64,000 bases of DNA from Serratia ficaria. Lineage in GTDB: Bacteria; Pseudomonadota; Gammaproteobacteria; Enterobacterales; Enterobacteriaceae. The position numbers and the translations under genes are program-made. Below, piece after piece: positions 47,013 through 55,980 of this stretch. The stretch lies in contig NZ_LT906479.1 in the NCBI RefSeq assembly GCF_900187015.1, positions 558,001 to 622,000 of the forward strand. Direction: 5' to 3'. The notes under the pieces were generated by a model that saw nothing but the letters and a program-made list of their open reading frames with translations, was not told the origin of the DNA and ran no database searches. Each line of letters opens with the position of its first letter. Position 1 is the stretch's first letter.

Positions 47013-49406
47013 ATGCGCAGACCTTTCCGTTATACGCTACTGGCTTCATCGTTATGGTTTTCTTGCGGCGTGCTGGCGCAGCCGGCCGGCGAGCTGCCGC
47101 TGATGCCCTGGCCGCAGCAGGTTGAGCCGGCTCAACCGGCGGGCAGGCTGGCGCTGGATCACCGGCTGTCGTTAAGCCTGCAGGGCGACGACCTGGGCGA
47201 CGCGCTGCCGCGCTGGCGCCAGCGCATCGAACTGCAAACCGGCTGGACCCTGGCGCCGCAGGCGGAAAGCGCCGGGGGCGCGGCCATCGACATCGTCATC
47301 AAAGACAAAGTGGCGGCGCAGCCGCTGCCGGGCAGCGACGAGAGCTACCGGCTGACGGTCGCCCCGCAGGGGGTTACCCTCACCGCCAACACCCGCTTCG
47401 GCGCGCTGCGCGGCATGGAAACCCTGCTGCAGCTGCTGCAGACCGACGGAGAAAACACCTTCCTGCCGCTGGTGAACATCACCGACGTGCCGCGTTTCCC
47501 GTGGCGCGGCGTGCTGCTGGATTCGGTGCGCCATTTCCTGCCGGTGACGGATATTTTGCGCCAGCTCGACGGCATGGCGGCGGCCAAGCTCAACGTCTTC
47601 CACTGGCACCTGACCGACGATCAGGGTTGGCGCTTCGCCTCGCAGCGTTACCCCAAACTGCAACGGCTGGCCAGCGACGGCCAGTTCTATAGCCGCGAGC
47701 AGATGCGGCAGGTGGTGGCCTACGCCACGGCGCGCGGCATCCGCGTGGTGCCGGAGATCGACCTGCCGGGGCACGCCGCGAGCATCGCGGTGGCCTACCC
47801 GGCGCTGATGAGCGCGCCGGGGCCGTACCGCATGGAGCGCCAGTGGGGCGTACACAAGCCGACGCTCGATCCGACCCGCGACGAGGTTTATCGGTTTGTC
47901 GAGACGATCATCGGCGAACTGGCGGCGATCTTCCCGGATCCTTATCTGCATATCGGCGGCGATGAGGTCGACGCCAGCCAGTGGAAAGCGTCGCCGTCCA
48001 TTCAGGCGTTCATGCGGCGACATCAGCTGGCGGATACCCACGCGCTGCAGGCCTACTTCAACCAGCGGCTGGAAAAAATCCTCGAGAAGCACCAGCGGCA
48101 GATGGTCGGCTGGGACGAGATTTATCACCCGTCGCTGCCGCGTTCGATCGTGATCCAGTCCTGGCAGGGACAGGATTCGCTCGGCGCCAGCGCGCAGGAC
48201 GGCTATCAGGGCATTCTGTCGACCGGTTTCTACGTCGACCAGCCGCAGAGCACCGCCTATCACTACCGCAATGAAATCCTGCCGCAGCCGTTGGGGGTGG
48301 AAACCGCGGTACAGCCCGGCGAGCAGGCGCAGAGCTGGCGGTTCAGCATGCCGCGCCTGAAGGGCAGCGCGGTGGCGGGCAGCTTTACCCTGATCGAGGG
48401 CCGGCAGGGCTGGCGCGGTTTTATCGACTTCGACGGCAAGTCGCGCCGCGCGCTGCACGACATCGTCTGGCGCACGCCGCAGCAGGTCAGCTTCCGTCTC
48501 GACACCTGGATGGGCGACACGCGGCCGGTATTCACCCTGCAGCAGGATAAGCTCAGCGGCTACACGCTGGTCGGCAACGTGCGTTACCCCACCAGCGGCA
48601 GCAAATTGGCGGCTGTCCCGCCGGGCAAAGCGCCGGTGTTGCCGGGCGAGAAGCGGCAGGCCAATATTCTCGGCGGCGAGGCGGCGCTGTGGGCGGAAAA
48701 CGTTCGCGCGCCGCTGCTCGATCTCAAGCTGTGGCCGCGCGGCTTTGCGGTGGCGGAGCGGCTGTGGTCGGCTAAAGACGTCACCGACGAAAGCAACATG
48801 TACCGGCGGCTGGCGGCGATCGACGCCTGGTCGGTGGTGTCGGTCGGCCTGCAGCAGCACGCCGAAACCGCGCGCGAGTTCACCCGGCTGGCCAACAGCG
48901 TGGAGATCGCGCCGCTGCAGATCCTGGCCGAGGCGCTGGAGCCGGCGCAGTACTACACCCGCCAGCACCTGAAGTTCAAGGCGGGCAATTATCATCAGTT
49001 CGAGCCGCTCAATCGCTTCGCCGACGCCCTGCCGCCGGAAAGCAACGCGGTGCGCGAGATGGGGCAGCAGGTGGCGGCGCTGTTGCGGGACAAGAACAAC
49101 CGGGCGGCGGCGCAGGCGCTGCGCGAACGCCTGCTGCGCTGGCAGCTGAACGGCGCGCCGGCAAAAACGTCGATCGCCGGCAACCGGGTGATGCAGGCGT
49201 TGGCGCCGGTGGCGCAGGACGTCGGCGCGCTGTCGACGCTGGGGCTGATGCTGCTGGAGCGCTACCGGCAGGGCAAACCGCTGAGCGGCGCCGAGGCCGA
49301 ACAGGCACAGCGGCAGCTGGATGCGGCGGCGCAGGTGCGCGACGAGGTGGTGATCGCGGCGGTGTATCCGCTGGAGGCGCTGCTGCGCGGCCTGCGGGCG
49401 GAATAA
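47013..49406 (+). CDS. Periplasmic GH20 beta-N-acetylhexosaminidase
   Basis: The enzyme removes N-acetylglucosamine from chitooligosaccharides. The 797-aa product has a signal peptide (RYTLLASSLWFSCGVLAQP), an N-terminal GH20b domain, and a catalytic barrel with the Asp317-Glu318 pair in HIGGDEVD. A long insertion in the barrel's second half (about residues 420-540) and a C-terminal helical region follow. The start is set at 47013, where GAGG precedes MRRPFRY; the longer frame would bury the signal peptide. Related Serratia and Vibrio enzymes act in chitin use; no other chitin gene is adjacent here. Confidence 0.9.
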   Translation: MRRPFRYTLLASSLWFSCGVLAQPAGELPLMPWPQQVEPAQPAGRLALDHRLSLSLQGDDLGDALPRWRQRIELQTGWTLAPQAESAGGAAIDIVIKDKVAAQPLPGSDESYRLTVAPQGVTLTANTRFGALRGMETLLQLLQTDGENTFLPLVNITDVPRFPWRGVLLDSVRHFLPVTDILRQLDGMAAAKLNVFHWHLTDDQGWRFASQRYPKLQRLASDGQFYSREQMRQVVAYATARGIRVVPEIDLPGHAASIAVAYPALMSAPGPYRMERQWGVHKPTLDPTRDEVYRFVETIIGELAAIFPDPYLHIGGDEVDASQWKASPSIQAFMRRHQLADTHALQAYFNQRLEKILEKHQRQMVGWDEIYHPSLPRSIVIQSWQGQDSLGASAQDGYQGILSTGFYVDQPQSTAYHYRNEILPQPLGVETAVQPGEQAQSWRFSMPRLKGSAVAGSFTLIEGRQGWRGFIDFDGKSRRALHDIVWRTPQQVSFRLDTWMGDTRPVFTLQQDKLSGYTLVGNVRYPTSGSKLAAVPPGKAPVLPGEKRQANILGGEAALWAENVRAPLLDLKLWPRGFAVAERLWSAKDVTDESNMYRRLAAIDAWSVVSVGLQQHAETAREFTRLANSVEIAPLQILAEALEPAQYYTRQHLKFKAGNYHQFEPLNRFADALPPESNAVREMGQQVAALLRDKNNRAAAQALRERLLRWQLNGAPAKTSIAGNRVMQALAPVAQDVGALSTLGLMLLERYRQGKPLSGAEAEQAQRQLDAAAQVRDEVVIAAVYPLEALLRGLRAE

Positions 49407-49434
49407 CCGTGGCGGGGCGCGGCAGGCCGAGCCC

Positions 49435-50163
49435 TTAAAGCGCCAGCGGCGGCAGCTGTTTGAAAATGCTGACCAGCCCTTCGCCCCAGCCTTTGCGGAT
49501 GGCGCTGAAGTGCGGGTGATCTTCGGTGATGCGGTATTGCTGGGCGCTGCTGAAGCTGCCGCGCGGGTAGATCATCACGTCGAGCGGCAGGCCGACCGAC
49601 AGGTTGCTGCGCAGGGTCGAATCCAGCGAGATCAGCGCGCACTGCATCGCCTGCTCCAGCGGGGTGTCGTAGTTCAGCACCCGGTCGATGATCGGCTTGC
49701 CGTATTTGCTTTCGCCGATCTGGAAGTAGGGGGTGTCGCGGGTGGCTTCGATAAAGTTGCCCTGCGGGTAGATATGGAACAGCCGCATCTCTTCGCCGCG
49801 GATCTGGCCGCCGAGCAGCAGGTTGCAGCTGAAGTCGGTGGTGCTGCCGCTCTGCTGCGCCTCGCTGTCGCGCTGGATCACTTCGCGCACCGTTTCGCCC
49901 ACCAGGCTGGCGGCTTCGTACAGGCTGGGCGCGTTGAGCAGGCTGGGGCGCTCGGCGTCCTGGCTGCGGCGCAGCAGCAGGCTGATGATGCTCTGGGTGG
50001 TCGCCAGATTGCCGGCGCTCTGCAGCACCAGCGTGCGTTCGCCGTCCTGCTGGAACACGTGCAGTTTGCGGAAGGTGGAGATATGGTCCACCCCGGCGTT
50101 GGTGCGCGAATCGGAAGCAAAGACCAGCCCGGACGACAAGCGCATGGCCACACAATAGGTCAT
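49435..50163 (-). CDS. Anbu (proteasome-related Ntn hydrolase)
   Basis: Anbu (ancestral beta subunit) is a proteasome-like peptidase. The 242-aa product begins MTYCVAMRL; removal of Met would expose Thr2 as the N-terminal nucleophile, and SDSRTNAGVD and the Lys in FRKLHVF fit the Ntn-hydrolase active site. It is last in a leftward operon after ATP-grasp, alpha-E and transglutaminase-like genes, the conserved Anbu context. Natural substrates are unknown. Confidence 0.88.
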   Translation of the reverse strand: MTYCVAMRLSSGLVFASDSRTNAGVDHISTFRKLHVFQQDGERTLVLQSAGNLATTQSIISLLLRRSQDAERPSLLNAPSLYEAASLVGETVREVIQRDSEAQQSGSTTDFSCNLLLGGQIRGEEMRLFHIYPQGNFIEATRDTPYFQIGESKYGKPIIDRVLNYDTPLEQAMQCALISLDSTLRSNLSVGLPLDVMIYPRGSFSSAQQYRITEDHPHFSAIRKGWGEGLVSIFKQLPPLAL

Positions 50164-50238
50164 ACCACAATTCCTCGATACAAGACTGGCACGCCGCCAA
50201 ACGCCAGCGTGCCCGAAACTTGCGCCGGCGGCAAGCGG

Positions 50239-51033
50239 CTACTGGCCGGCCGGCATCATCTGCACCGCGGCGACGGTGCGCATGTCCTCGCAGCCGCCGC
50301 CCAGCCGCATGCCGCGCACCGGGCAGGCGTCCAGGTAATCGATGCCCACCGCCAGTTTGAGGTGCTGATTCGGCAGGCGGGTGTTGTTGGTAATGTCGAA
50401 GCTGTGCCAGCGGTCTTCCACCCAGGCCTCCGCCCAGGCGTGGGTGGCGACGTGGGTGGAGTCTTCGCTGTACAGATAGCCGCTGACGTAGCGCGCCGGA
50501 ATGTTCAGGCTGCGGCAGCAGGCCAGAAATACGTGGGTATGATCCTGGCAGACCCCGCTGCCGGTGGCGAAGGCGTCGACGGCGCTGTCGGTCACCTGGG
50601 TGGCGCCCGGGCTGTAGGGCATTTTCAGCAGCAGCTCGCCCATCAGCCGTTCCAACCCGGCCAGCACCGCCTGCGGCTGGTGGTAGCGCAGGGCGAAGGC
50701 CTGGATGGCGGCGTCGGGCTGGGTCAGCGGGCTGTAGCGCAGGAACACCAGCGGCGACAGATGGCCCAGCGCCAGATCGTCGACGTCGTCTTCGATTTCC
50801 ACCACCCCCTGCGCCTGAATGGTGATCGCCTGATGCGGCTCGTCGAGCGTCAGCACGTGCAGCACGTTGCCGAAGGCGTCGGTGGTGCGCACCGCGTGCT
50901 CCGGCAGCGTCAGCTGCCAGGAGAGAATGCGCTGGTGCCGGGAATTCTGCGGCGTCAGCCGCAGGTATTGGGTGCTGCGCTGCACCTGCTGCGCGTAGCG
51001 GTAATGGGTGCTGTGCTCAATGTTCAGTTTCAT
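50239..51033 (-). CDS. Transglutaminase-like cysteine peptidase of the Anbu operon
   Basis: A 264-aa protein with an N-terminal bacterial transglutaminase-associated region (MKLNIEHSTHYRY) and a transglutaminase-like core. The core has catalytic Cys in GSGVCQDHTHVFL, His in THAWAEAWV and Asp in WHSFDITNN. Related proteins act as peptidases or amide-bond transferases. Its start overlaps the alpha-E gene by four bases. Role in the operon is inferred: trimming or transfer of a peptide made by the ATP-grasp partner. Confidence 0.87.
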   Translation of the reverse strand: MKLNIEHSTHYRYAQQVQRSTQYLRLTPQNSRHQRILSWQLTLPEHAVRTTDAFGNVLHVLTLDEPHQAITIQAQGVVEIEDDVDDLALGHLSPLVFLRYSPLTQPDAAIQAFALRYHQPQAVLAGLERLMGELLLKMPYSPGATQVTDSAVDAFATGSGVCQDHTHVFLACCRSLNIPARYVSGYLYSEDSTHVATHAWAEAWVEDRWHSFDITNNTRLPNQHLKLAVGIDYLDACPVRGMRLGGGCEDMRTVAAVQMMPAGQ

Positions 51034-51959
51034 TGCGCCTCCAGATAGGTGTGGTGAATGCTTTCGGCAATGCCGCTGACCTGCCCGAGGAAGGCGTCCA
51101 GCCAGTCGTTCAGGCCGATCCGGTTCAGATCCTTCATGCTGCTGAAGCGCAGCTCGGCGTGCAGGGTGTGCGCCAGGCGGCGCGGCCGATTGGCGCTGTC
51201 GCCGCCGATCTGCTCCAACTGCTGCACCATGTCGCCGACGCAGGCCAGCAGCGAGCGCGGGATCTCGTTGCGCAGGATCATCAGCTCGGCGATGGTTTCC
51301 CGGCTCAGCTGCTGCTTGTAGATGCTGTGATAGGCTTCGCGCGCGCTCACCGCCCGCAGCAGCGTGTCCATGCGGTAGTATTCGCGCACCGGGTCGCCGT
51401 CGCCGTCCATCAGCGCGTTCTTCACCCCCAGCAGGCGGGCGGTGCCGTCGGCCCGCTCCAGCAGGGTGCCGAGGCGAATAAAGCACATGGCGTCGCTGCG
51501 CAGCAGGGTGCCGAACATCGCGCCGCGGAACAGGTGCGAGCGCTCCTTCACCCAGTCGAAGAAGGCGTCGGCGCCGACCGAACCGATGCCCTGGCGGCGG
51601 ATCAGCTTCATCTCGATCCAGGTGGCGTTGATGCTCTCCCAGACTTCGGAAGACAGGCTGCCGCGCACCGCGTGGGCGTTGTTCCAGCCCATCTGCAGGC
51701 AGCTGTAGATGCTGCTGTGGTTGCGGCTGTCTAGGGCGAAGAAACTCACCAGGTTGGCCATCGTCAGCTCGGGGTAGGCGGCGGCGTACAGCTGGCCGGT
51801 GCCGGTAAGATCGAGCGGCACCTGCAGATCCCGATCGCCGCCGTCGCGGATCGGCATCATCGACAGCTTGTTGGTAACGTCGAGCACCCGGGCGATGCTT
51901 TCCGCCCGCTCCAGATAGCGGGCCATCCAATAGAGTTCACTGGCGGTGCGGCTCAGCAT
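51030..51959 (-). CDS. Alpha-E (DUF403) domain protein of the Anbu operon
   Basis: A 309-aa all-helical protein beginning MLSRTASELYWMARYLERAE, the alpha-E family signature, with conserved ARL/ERAD segments. Biochemical function is unknown. The family almost always occurs beside or fused to the ATP-grasp and transglutaminase-like proteins found on either side here. It overlaps both neighbours by a few bases, so expression is coupled. Confidence 0.86.
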   Translation of the reverse strand: MLSRTASELYWMARYLERAESIARVLDVTNKLSMMPIRDGGDRDLQVPLDLTGTGQLYAAAYPELTMANLVSFFALDSRNHSSIYSCLQMGWNNAHAVRGSLSSEVWESINATWIEMKLIRRQGIGSVGADAFFDWVKERSHLFRGAMFGTLLRSDAMCFIRLGTLLERADGTARLLGVKNALMDGDGDPVREYYRMDTLLRAVSAREAYHSIYKQQLSRETIAELMILRNEIPRSLLACVGDMVQQLEQIGGDSANRPRRLAHTLHAELRFSSMKDLNRIGLNDWLDAFLGQVSGIAESIHHTYLEAQ

Positions 51960-53389
51960 GCGTCGTCCTCCAATACCCAGGTGTCCTTGGTGCCGCCGCC
52001 CTGCGACGAGTTCACCACCAGCGAACCTTCCGCCAGCGCCACCCGGGTCAGGCCGCCGGGCACCAGGCGGATCTCCGCGCCGCTCAGGGCGAACGGCCGC
52101 AGGTCGATATGGCGCGGCGCCAGGCCGTCGTTGACGAAGGTCGGGCAGGTGGAGAGCGCCAGGGTGTTTTGCGCGATGTAGTTCTGCGGCCGGGCCTGCA
52201 GCAGCGCGCGGAAGGTGGCGATCTCGTCCTTGCTGGCCGCCGGGCCGATCAGCATGCCGTAGCCGCCGGCGCCGTGCACCTCTTTCACCACCATCTGCTC
52301 CAGGTTGGCCAGCACGTACGACAGCTCGTTCGGGTGCCGGCACTGCCAGGTCGGCACGTTGTTGAGGATCGGCTCTTCCTGCAGATAGAAACGCACCATG
52401 TCCGGCACATAGGGGTAGATCGACTTGTCGTCGGCCACCCCGGTGCCGATGGCGTTGGCCAGCACCACGTTGCCGGCGCGGTACACCGACAGCAGCCCCG
52501 GCACGCCGAGCATCGAATCCGGGCGGAACGCCAGCGGATCGAGGAAGGCGTCGTCCACCCGGCGGTAGATCACGTCGACCTTGCACGGCCCGGCGGTGGT
52601 GCGCATAAACACCGCGCCGTCCTTGACGAACAGGTCGGCGCTTTCCACCAGCTCCACCCCCATCTGCTGCGCCAGGAAGCTGTGCTCGAAGTAGGCGCTG
52701 TTGAAGCGGCCGGGCGTCAGCACCACCACGGTCGGATCGTTTTTCGGCGAGCTTTCGCGCAGGGTCTGCAGCAGGTGCGAGGGGTAGCGCTCCACCGGCG
52801 CGATGCGCTGCCGGGCGAACAGCTCGGGGTACAGCCGCATCATCATTTTGCGGTTTTCCAGCATGTAGGAAACCCCGGACGGGGTGCGCAGGTTGTCCTC
52901 CAGCACGTAGTACTGGCCGTCGCTGTTGCGCACCATGTCCACGCCGACGATATGCGCATAGATATTGCGGTGCAGATCGACGCCCTGCATGCAGGGCTGA
53001 TATTGATCGTTGGCCAGCACCTGCTCCGCCGGAATGATGCCGGCTTTCAGAATGTGCTGCTGGTGGTAGATATCGTGCAGGAAGGCGTTCAGCGCCTGCA
53101 CGCGCTGGCGAATGCCGCGATCGAGCATCGCCCATTCGGCGGCCGGGATGATGCGCGGCACGCTGTCGAACGGGATCAGCCGCTCGGCGCCGTCGTCTTC
53201 GCCATAGACGTTAAAGGTAATGCCCACCCGGTGAAACAGCAGCGCGGCCTCTTCCCGCTTGCGTTGCACGGCCTGGTGGTCGGCCTGCTGCAGCCAATGC
53301 CAGTAAGCTGCGTAATGGCCCCGGTGTTTCCCCTCAGCCAGAAGCATCTCATCAAAAAACGGTGAAGCGGACAGATTGATATTCAGCAT
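51953..53389 (-). CDS. Circularly permuted ATP-grasp protein of the Anbu operon
   Basis: A 478-aa predicted ligase (DUF404/DUF407 type, circularly permuted ATP-grasp). Conserved segments are YVLEDNLRTPSGVSYMLENR, the VVVLTPG loop, MRTTAGPCKVDVIYRR and VKEVHGAGGYGM. ATP-grasp enzymes join an acyl phosphate to an amine, so peptide or amide synthesis is expected. First gene of the four-gene operon. The start at MLNINLSASPFFDEM is used; the longer frame adds ten residues. Substrate unknown. Confidence 0.87.
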   Translation of the reverse strand: MLNINLSASPFFDEMLLAEGKHRGHYAAYWHWLQQADHQAVQRKREEAALLFHRVGITFNVYGEDDGAERLIPFDSVPRIIPAAEWAMLDRGIRQRVQALNAFLHDIYHQQHILKAGIIPAEQVLANDQYQPCMQGVDLHRNIYAHIVGVDMVRNSDGQYYVLEDNLRTPSGVSYMLENRKMMMRLYPELFARQRIAPVERYPSHLLQTLRESSPKNDPTVVVLTPGRFNSAYFEHSFLAQQMGVELVESADLFVKDGAVFMRTTAGPCKVDVIYRRVDDAFLDPLAFRPDSMLGVPGLLSVYRAGNVVLANAIGTGVADDKSIYPYVPDMVRFYLQEEPILNNVPTWQCRHPNELSYVLANLEQMVVKEVHGAGGYGMLIGPAASKDEIATFRALLQARPQNYIAQNTLALSTCPTFVNDGLAPRHIDLRPFALSGAEIRLVPGGLTRVALAEGSLVVNSSQGGGTKDTWVLEDDAC

Positions 53390-53571
53390 CGTCACCTCGT
53401 CGACATTGCAGGCTGTCAATCAATCGAGCATAAAATGTGCCAAGGTGAGAAAGGGGCGGAAATGGCGCGTTTCAGGCGGCAAAAAGCACGCTTTGGGTGC
53501 AAGGCCGGGTGGGGATGCCTTGAAACGGGGCGAATGGGGGCGTGGATGGTCGTTGATGGTTCAGCGTCGGC

Positions 53572-53602
53572 AAATGAAAACGGCCAGCCGGGGCTGACCG
53601 TT
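53572..53602 (-). terminator. Intrinsic terminator of ridA
   Basis: Read leftward, AACGGTCAGCC and GGCTGGCCGTT pair with one G-U and continue into TTTTCATTTG, directly after the ridA stop. Confidence 0.85.
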
Positions 53603-53617
53603 GTGCGCTATCGTGGA

Positions 53618-54004
53618 TTAACGACGAACGGCGATGGCTTCGATCTCGATCTTCACGTCTTTCGGCAGACGGGCCACTTCGACGCAGGAACGGGCCGGGA
53701 ACGGCGCGCTGTGCTCGCTGAAGAAGGCTTCGTATGCGGCGTTGACGGTGGCGAAGTCGTTCAGGTCTTTGACGAACACCGTGGTTTTCACGATGTCGGC
53801 CACTTTCAGGCCGGCGGCTTCGACGATCGCCTTCACGTTTTCCAGCGACTGGCGTGCCTGAGCGGTGACGTCGTCGGCAACTGCGCCGGTTTTCGGATCG
53901 ACCGGGATCTGGCCGGAAGTGATGATCATGCTGCCCAGATCAACGCCCTGCACGTAAGGACCAATGGCTGCCGGGGCGAGTTCAGTGCTGATGTTACGTG
54001 ACAT
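53618..54004 (-). CDS. ridA: RidA, 2-iminopropanoate/2-iminobutanoate deaminase
   Basis: RidA hydrolyses reactive enamine/imine products of PLP enzymes such as threonine deaminase. The 128-aa product is family length, with AIGPYVQGV, SGQIPVDPKTG and the substrate-binding Arg in PARSCVEVARLPKD. It lies near pyrBI as in E. coli (yjgF). Strong codon bias suggests good expression. AGGAG precedes the start. Confidence 0.96.
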   Translation of the reverse strand: MSRNISTELAPAAIGPYVQGVDLGSMIITSGQIPVDPKTGAVADDVTAQARQSLENVKAIVEAAGLKVADIVKTTVFVKDLNDFATVNAAYEAFFSEHSAPFPARSCVEVARLPKDVKIEIEAIAVRR

Positions 54005-54018
54005 TTTTTCTCCTATAT

Positions 54019-54143
54019 ATACCCGTCATACTTGAAGCTGCCTCTGTGTTGGCTGCGCTCACTTACCCGAATCACTTACTCCAGTAAGCTCATCGGGATG
54101 CGCTCCCTTGCCGCCTTGATGCAACTCCAATTATTTTGGGTAT
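54019..54143. repeat. ERIC element between pyrI and ridA
   Basis: A 125-bp imperfect palindrome runs from ATACCCGTCATACTTGAAG to TTATTTTGGGTAT, with the internal block TTGGCTGCGCTCACTTACC and the GTAAGCTCATCGGGA core. It is the same family as the copy near deaD, in opposite orientation. After it, 54152-54164 repeats a 13-bp piece of the treB-treC palindrome. The rest of the 54005-54280 gap shows no gene. Confidence 0.88.
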
Positions 54144-54280
54144 GCCATTTGTCTTTCAAACCGCAGCGTTGTTGGCTGCGTGCGATCACCGTAGGGGACG
54201 AATACATGCGTTCTCTACGGCATTCCATTATAGGGAGTGACGCACGGATTAACAGCGCCGCCCCGGTAAATGAGCAGATT

Positions 54281-54745
54281 TCAATCCGCCTGCAGCACCA
54301 CCTGATGCTCGAACTCTTTCTCGCAGTAGCGGCACTTCAGGTGCACGTCGCCGTCGCGCGATTTAACGCTGAAGCTCGAGGCCACCGGCTCGCTGCGGCT
54401 GATGCAGTTGCCGTTCGGGCAGGTCAGCACGCCGTCGATATGGTCCGGCAGGCTGAGGGTCAGCTTGCGCACCACCTCGTAGTTGTCGATGCGGTTTACC
54501 GTGGCCTTCGGCGCGTACATCGCCAGCTGGTTGGCCTGCTGCTCGGTCAGGAAGGTGTTCTCGATCTTGATCAGGTCTTTGCGGCCCAGCTCGTTGGAGG
54601 GCAGGTTCAGGCCGATGGTGATGCGCTGATCGGTGGCGGTCAGCTTGAACAGCGTCAGCAGCTTGAAGCCTACCTGCGCCGGAATATGGTCAATCACCGT
54701 ACCGCATTTGATCGCTTCGACCTGCAGTTTGTTATCGTGAGTCAT
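54281..54745 (-). CDS. pyrI: Aspartate carbamoyltransferase regulatory chain
   Basis: PyrI binds CTP and ATP to adjust the PyrB catalytic trimers. The 154-aa product has the N-terminal allosteric domain and the C-terminal zinc domain with cysteines in CPNGNC and CRYC. It follows pyrB by 13 bases in one operon. Confidence 0.97.
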   Translation of the reverse strand: MTHDNKLQVEAIKCGTVIDHIPAQVGFKLLTLFKLTATDQRITIGLNLPSNELGRKDLIKIENTFLTEQQANQLAMYAPKATVNRIDNYEVVRKLTLSLPDHIDGVLTCPNGNCISRSEPVASSFSVKSRDGDVHLKCRYCEKEFEHQVVLQAD

Positions 54746-54758
54746 GACGGTTCCCCCC

Positions 54759-55694
54759 TTAAAGAGCCAAATCTGCGGTTAATACCAGCGCCAGCAGCGC
54801 CTGGCGGGCGAAGATGCCGTTGCCCGCCTGTTGGAAGTAGTGGGCGTACGGCGTGGTGTCCACGTCCGTGGTGATCTCGTCGATGCGCGGCAGCGGGTGC
54901 AGCACCTTCAGGTTGTCGCGCGCGCCGGCCAGATCCGCGGCGCGCAGGACGAACTGCGCCTTCACGTTGGCGTATTCGGAAGGGTCGAGACGCTCTTTCT
55001 GCACCCGGGTCATGTAGAGAATATCCAGCTCCGGCACCACCTCTTCGATGCTGCCGTGCAGGCTGTATTCGATGCCTTTTTCTTCCAGCATCTTCAGGAT
55101 ATAGGTCGGCATCGCCAGCGCTGGCGGGGCGATAAAGTAGAAGCGGTTGCCTTCGAACTTGGCCAGCGCCTGGGTCAGCGAGTGCACGGTGCGGCCGTAT
55201 TTCAGGTCGCCCACCATGGCGATGTTGATGTTGTTCAGGCGGCCCTGGGTTTCCTGAATGGTGAACAGGTCCAGCAGGGTCTGGGTCGGGTGCTGGTTGG
55301 CGCCGTCGCCGGCGTTGAGCACCGGAATGCCGCCGGAAAACTCGGACGCCATGCGCGCCGCGCCCTCCTGCGGGTGACGCATCACGATGGCGTCGACGTA
55401 GGTGCCGATCACCGAGATGGTGTCGGCCAGAGTTTCGCCTTTCTTGCCCAGCGAGGTGTTGCTGCCGTCGGCGAAGCCCACCACCGAGGCGCCCAGGCGG
55501 TGCATCGAGGTTTCGAACGACAGGCGGGTACGGGTCGAGGCTTCGAAGAAGCAGCTGGCGATCACCTTGTGTTTCAACAGCTCCGGCTGCGGGTGCGCCT
55601 TCAGGCTGGCGGCGGTGCGCAGCACCAGCTCCAGATCCTCGCGGCTGAGATCGTTAATAGAGATGATATGTTTGTGATACAGCGGGTTGGCCAT
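54759..55694 (-). CDS. pyrB: Aspartate carbamoyltransferase catalytic subunit
   Basis: PyrB makes carbamoyl aspartate, the first committed step of pyrimidine synthesis. The 311-aa product has the carbamoyl phosphate site STRTR (53-57), the HPTQTLLD motif and the aspartate loop. The frame is open upstream, but the start [15 protein letters not shown] is the family N-terminus. Expression is governed by the pyrL attenuator just upstream. Confidence 0.97.
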   Translation of the reverse strand: MANPLYHKHIISINDLSREDLELVLRTAASLKAHPQPELLKHKVIASCFFEASTRTRLSFETSMHRLGASVVGFADGSNTSLGKKGETLADTISVIGTYVDAIVMRHPQEGAARMASEFSGGIPVLNAGDGANQHPTQTLLDLFTIQETQGRLNNINIAMVGDLKYGRTVHSLTQALAKFEGNRFYFIAPPALAMPTYILKMLEEKGIEYSLHGSIEEVVPELDILYMTRVQKERLDPSEYANVKAQFVLRAADLAGARDNLKVLHPLPRIDEITTDVDTTPYAHYFQQAGNGIFARQALLALVLTADLAL

Positions 55695-55752
55695 TTTTCA
55701 CTCTCCTCGACGCGTGCCCGTGGCGCGGGACTTCTTTTCGATATTCTTAAGG

Positions 55753-55780
55753 CAAAAAAAAGCCCCTCAACGAGGGGCTT
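55753..55780 (-). terminator. pyrBI attenuator
   Basis: Leftward, AAGCCCCTC and GAGGGGCTT form a 9-bp stem with a 3-nt loop followed by eight U residues. The pyrL stop codon overlaps its first arm, so a ribosome close behind RNA polymerase would prevent hairpin formation, as in E. coli pyrBI. Confidence 0.93.
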
Positions 55781-55880
55781 GAAACGATCGGTTTGGCAAC
55801 AGGAGAAACAACGGCAGCTGGCCGCCGATTGGCAGTCGGTTTTGTCGGTTGTGGCTAACAAAACAAACGTCGTTTTTCAT
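55767..55880 (-). CDS. pyrL: pyrBI leader peptide
   Basis: A 37-aa ORF begins [12 protein letters not shown] and ends [10 protein letters not shown], with AGGAG before its ATG. Its stop lies in the attenuator stem. The leader is pyrimidine-rich where it encodes LPLFLLL, so low UTP would stall RNA polymerase there and let the ribosome catch up. This is the pyrL logic known from E. coli; the peptide sequence itself is only loosely similar. Confidence 0.85.
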   Translation of the reverse strand: MKNDVCFVSHNRQNRLPIGGQLPLFLLLPNRSFQAPR

Positions 55881-55892
55881 GCTTTCTCCTGG

Positions 55893-55933
55893 CAAATTGT
55901 CGCGCATTATACTCGCGCTTTTCGCCACTGCAA
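55893..55933 (-). promoter_or_regulatory. pyrBI promoter with AATTTG start region
   Basis: Minus strand TTGCAG and TATAAT are 16 bp apart. Seven bases after the -10 the transcript would begin AAUUUG at 55898, the same initial sequence that gives UTP-dependent slippage at the E. coli pyrBI promoter. Confidence 0.8.
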
Positions 55934-55980
55934 GCGCTAAAACGTCGATTTTTGCGCTTTCGCAATCGATTGGCCGGCGC

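Noticed and set aside
53390..53571. ORFs in the gap between the ATP-grasp gene and ridA
   Set aside because: Short overlapping frames with no family resemblance; the gap most likely holds the promoter of the Anbu operon, which I could not define.
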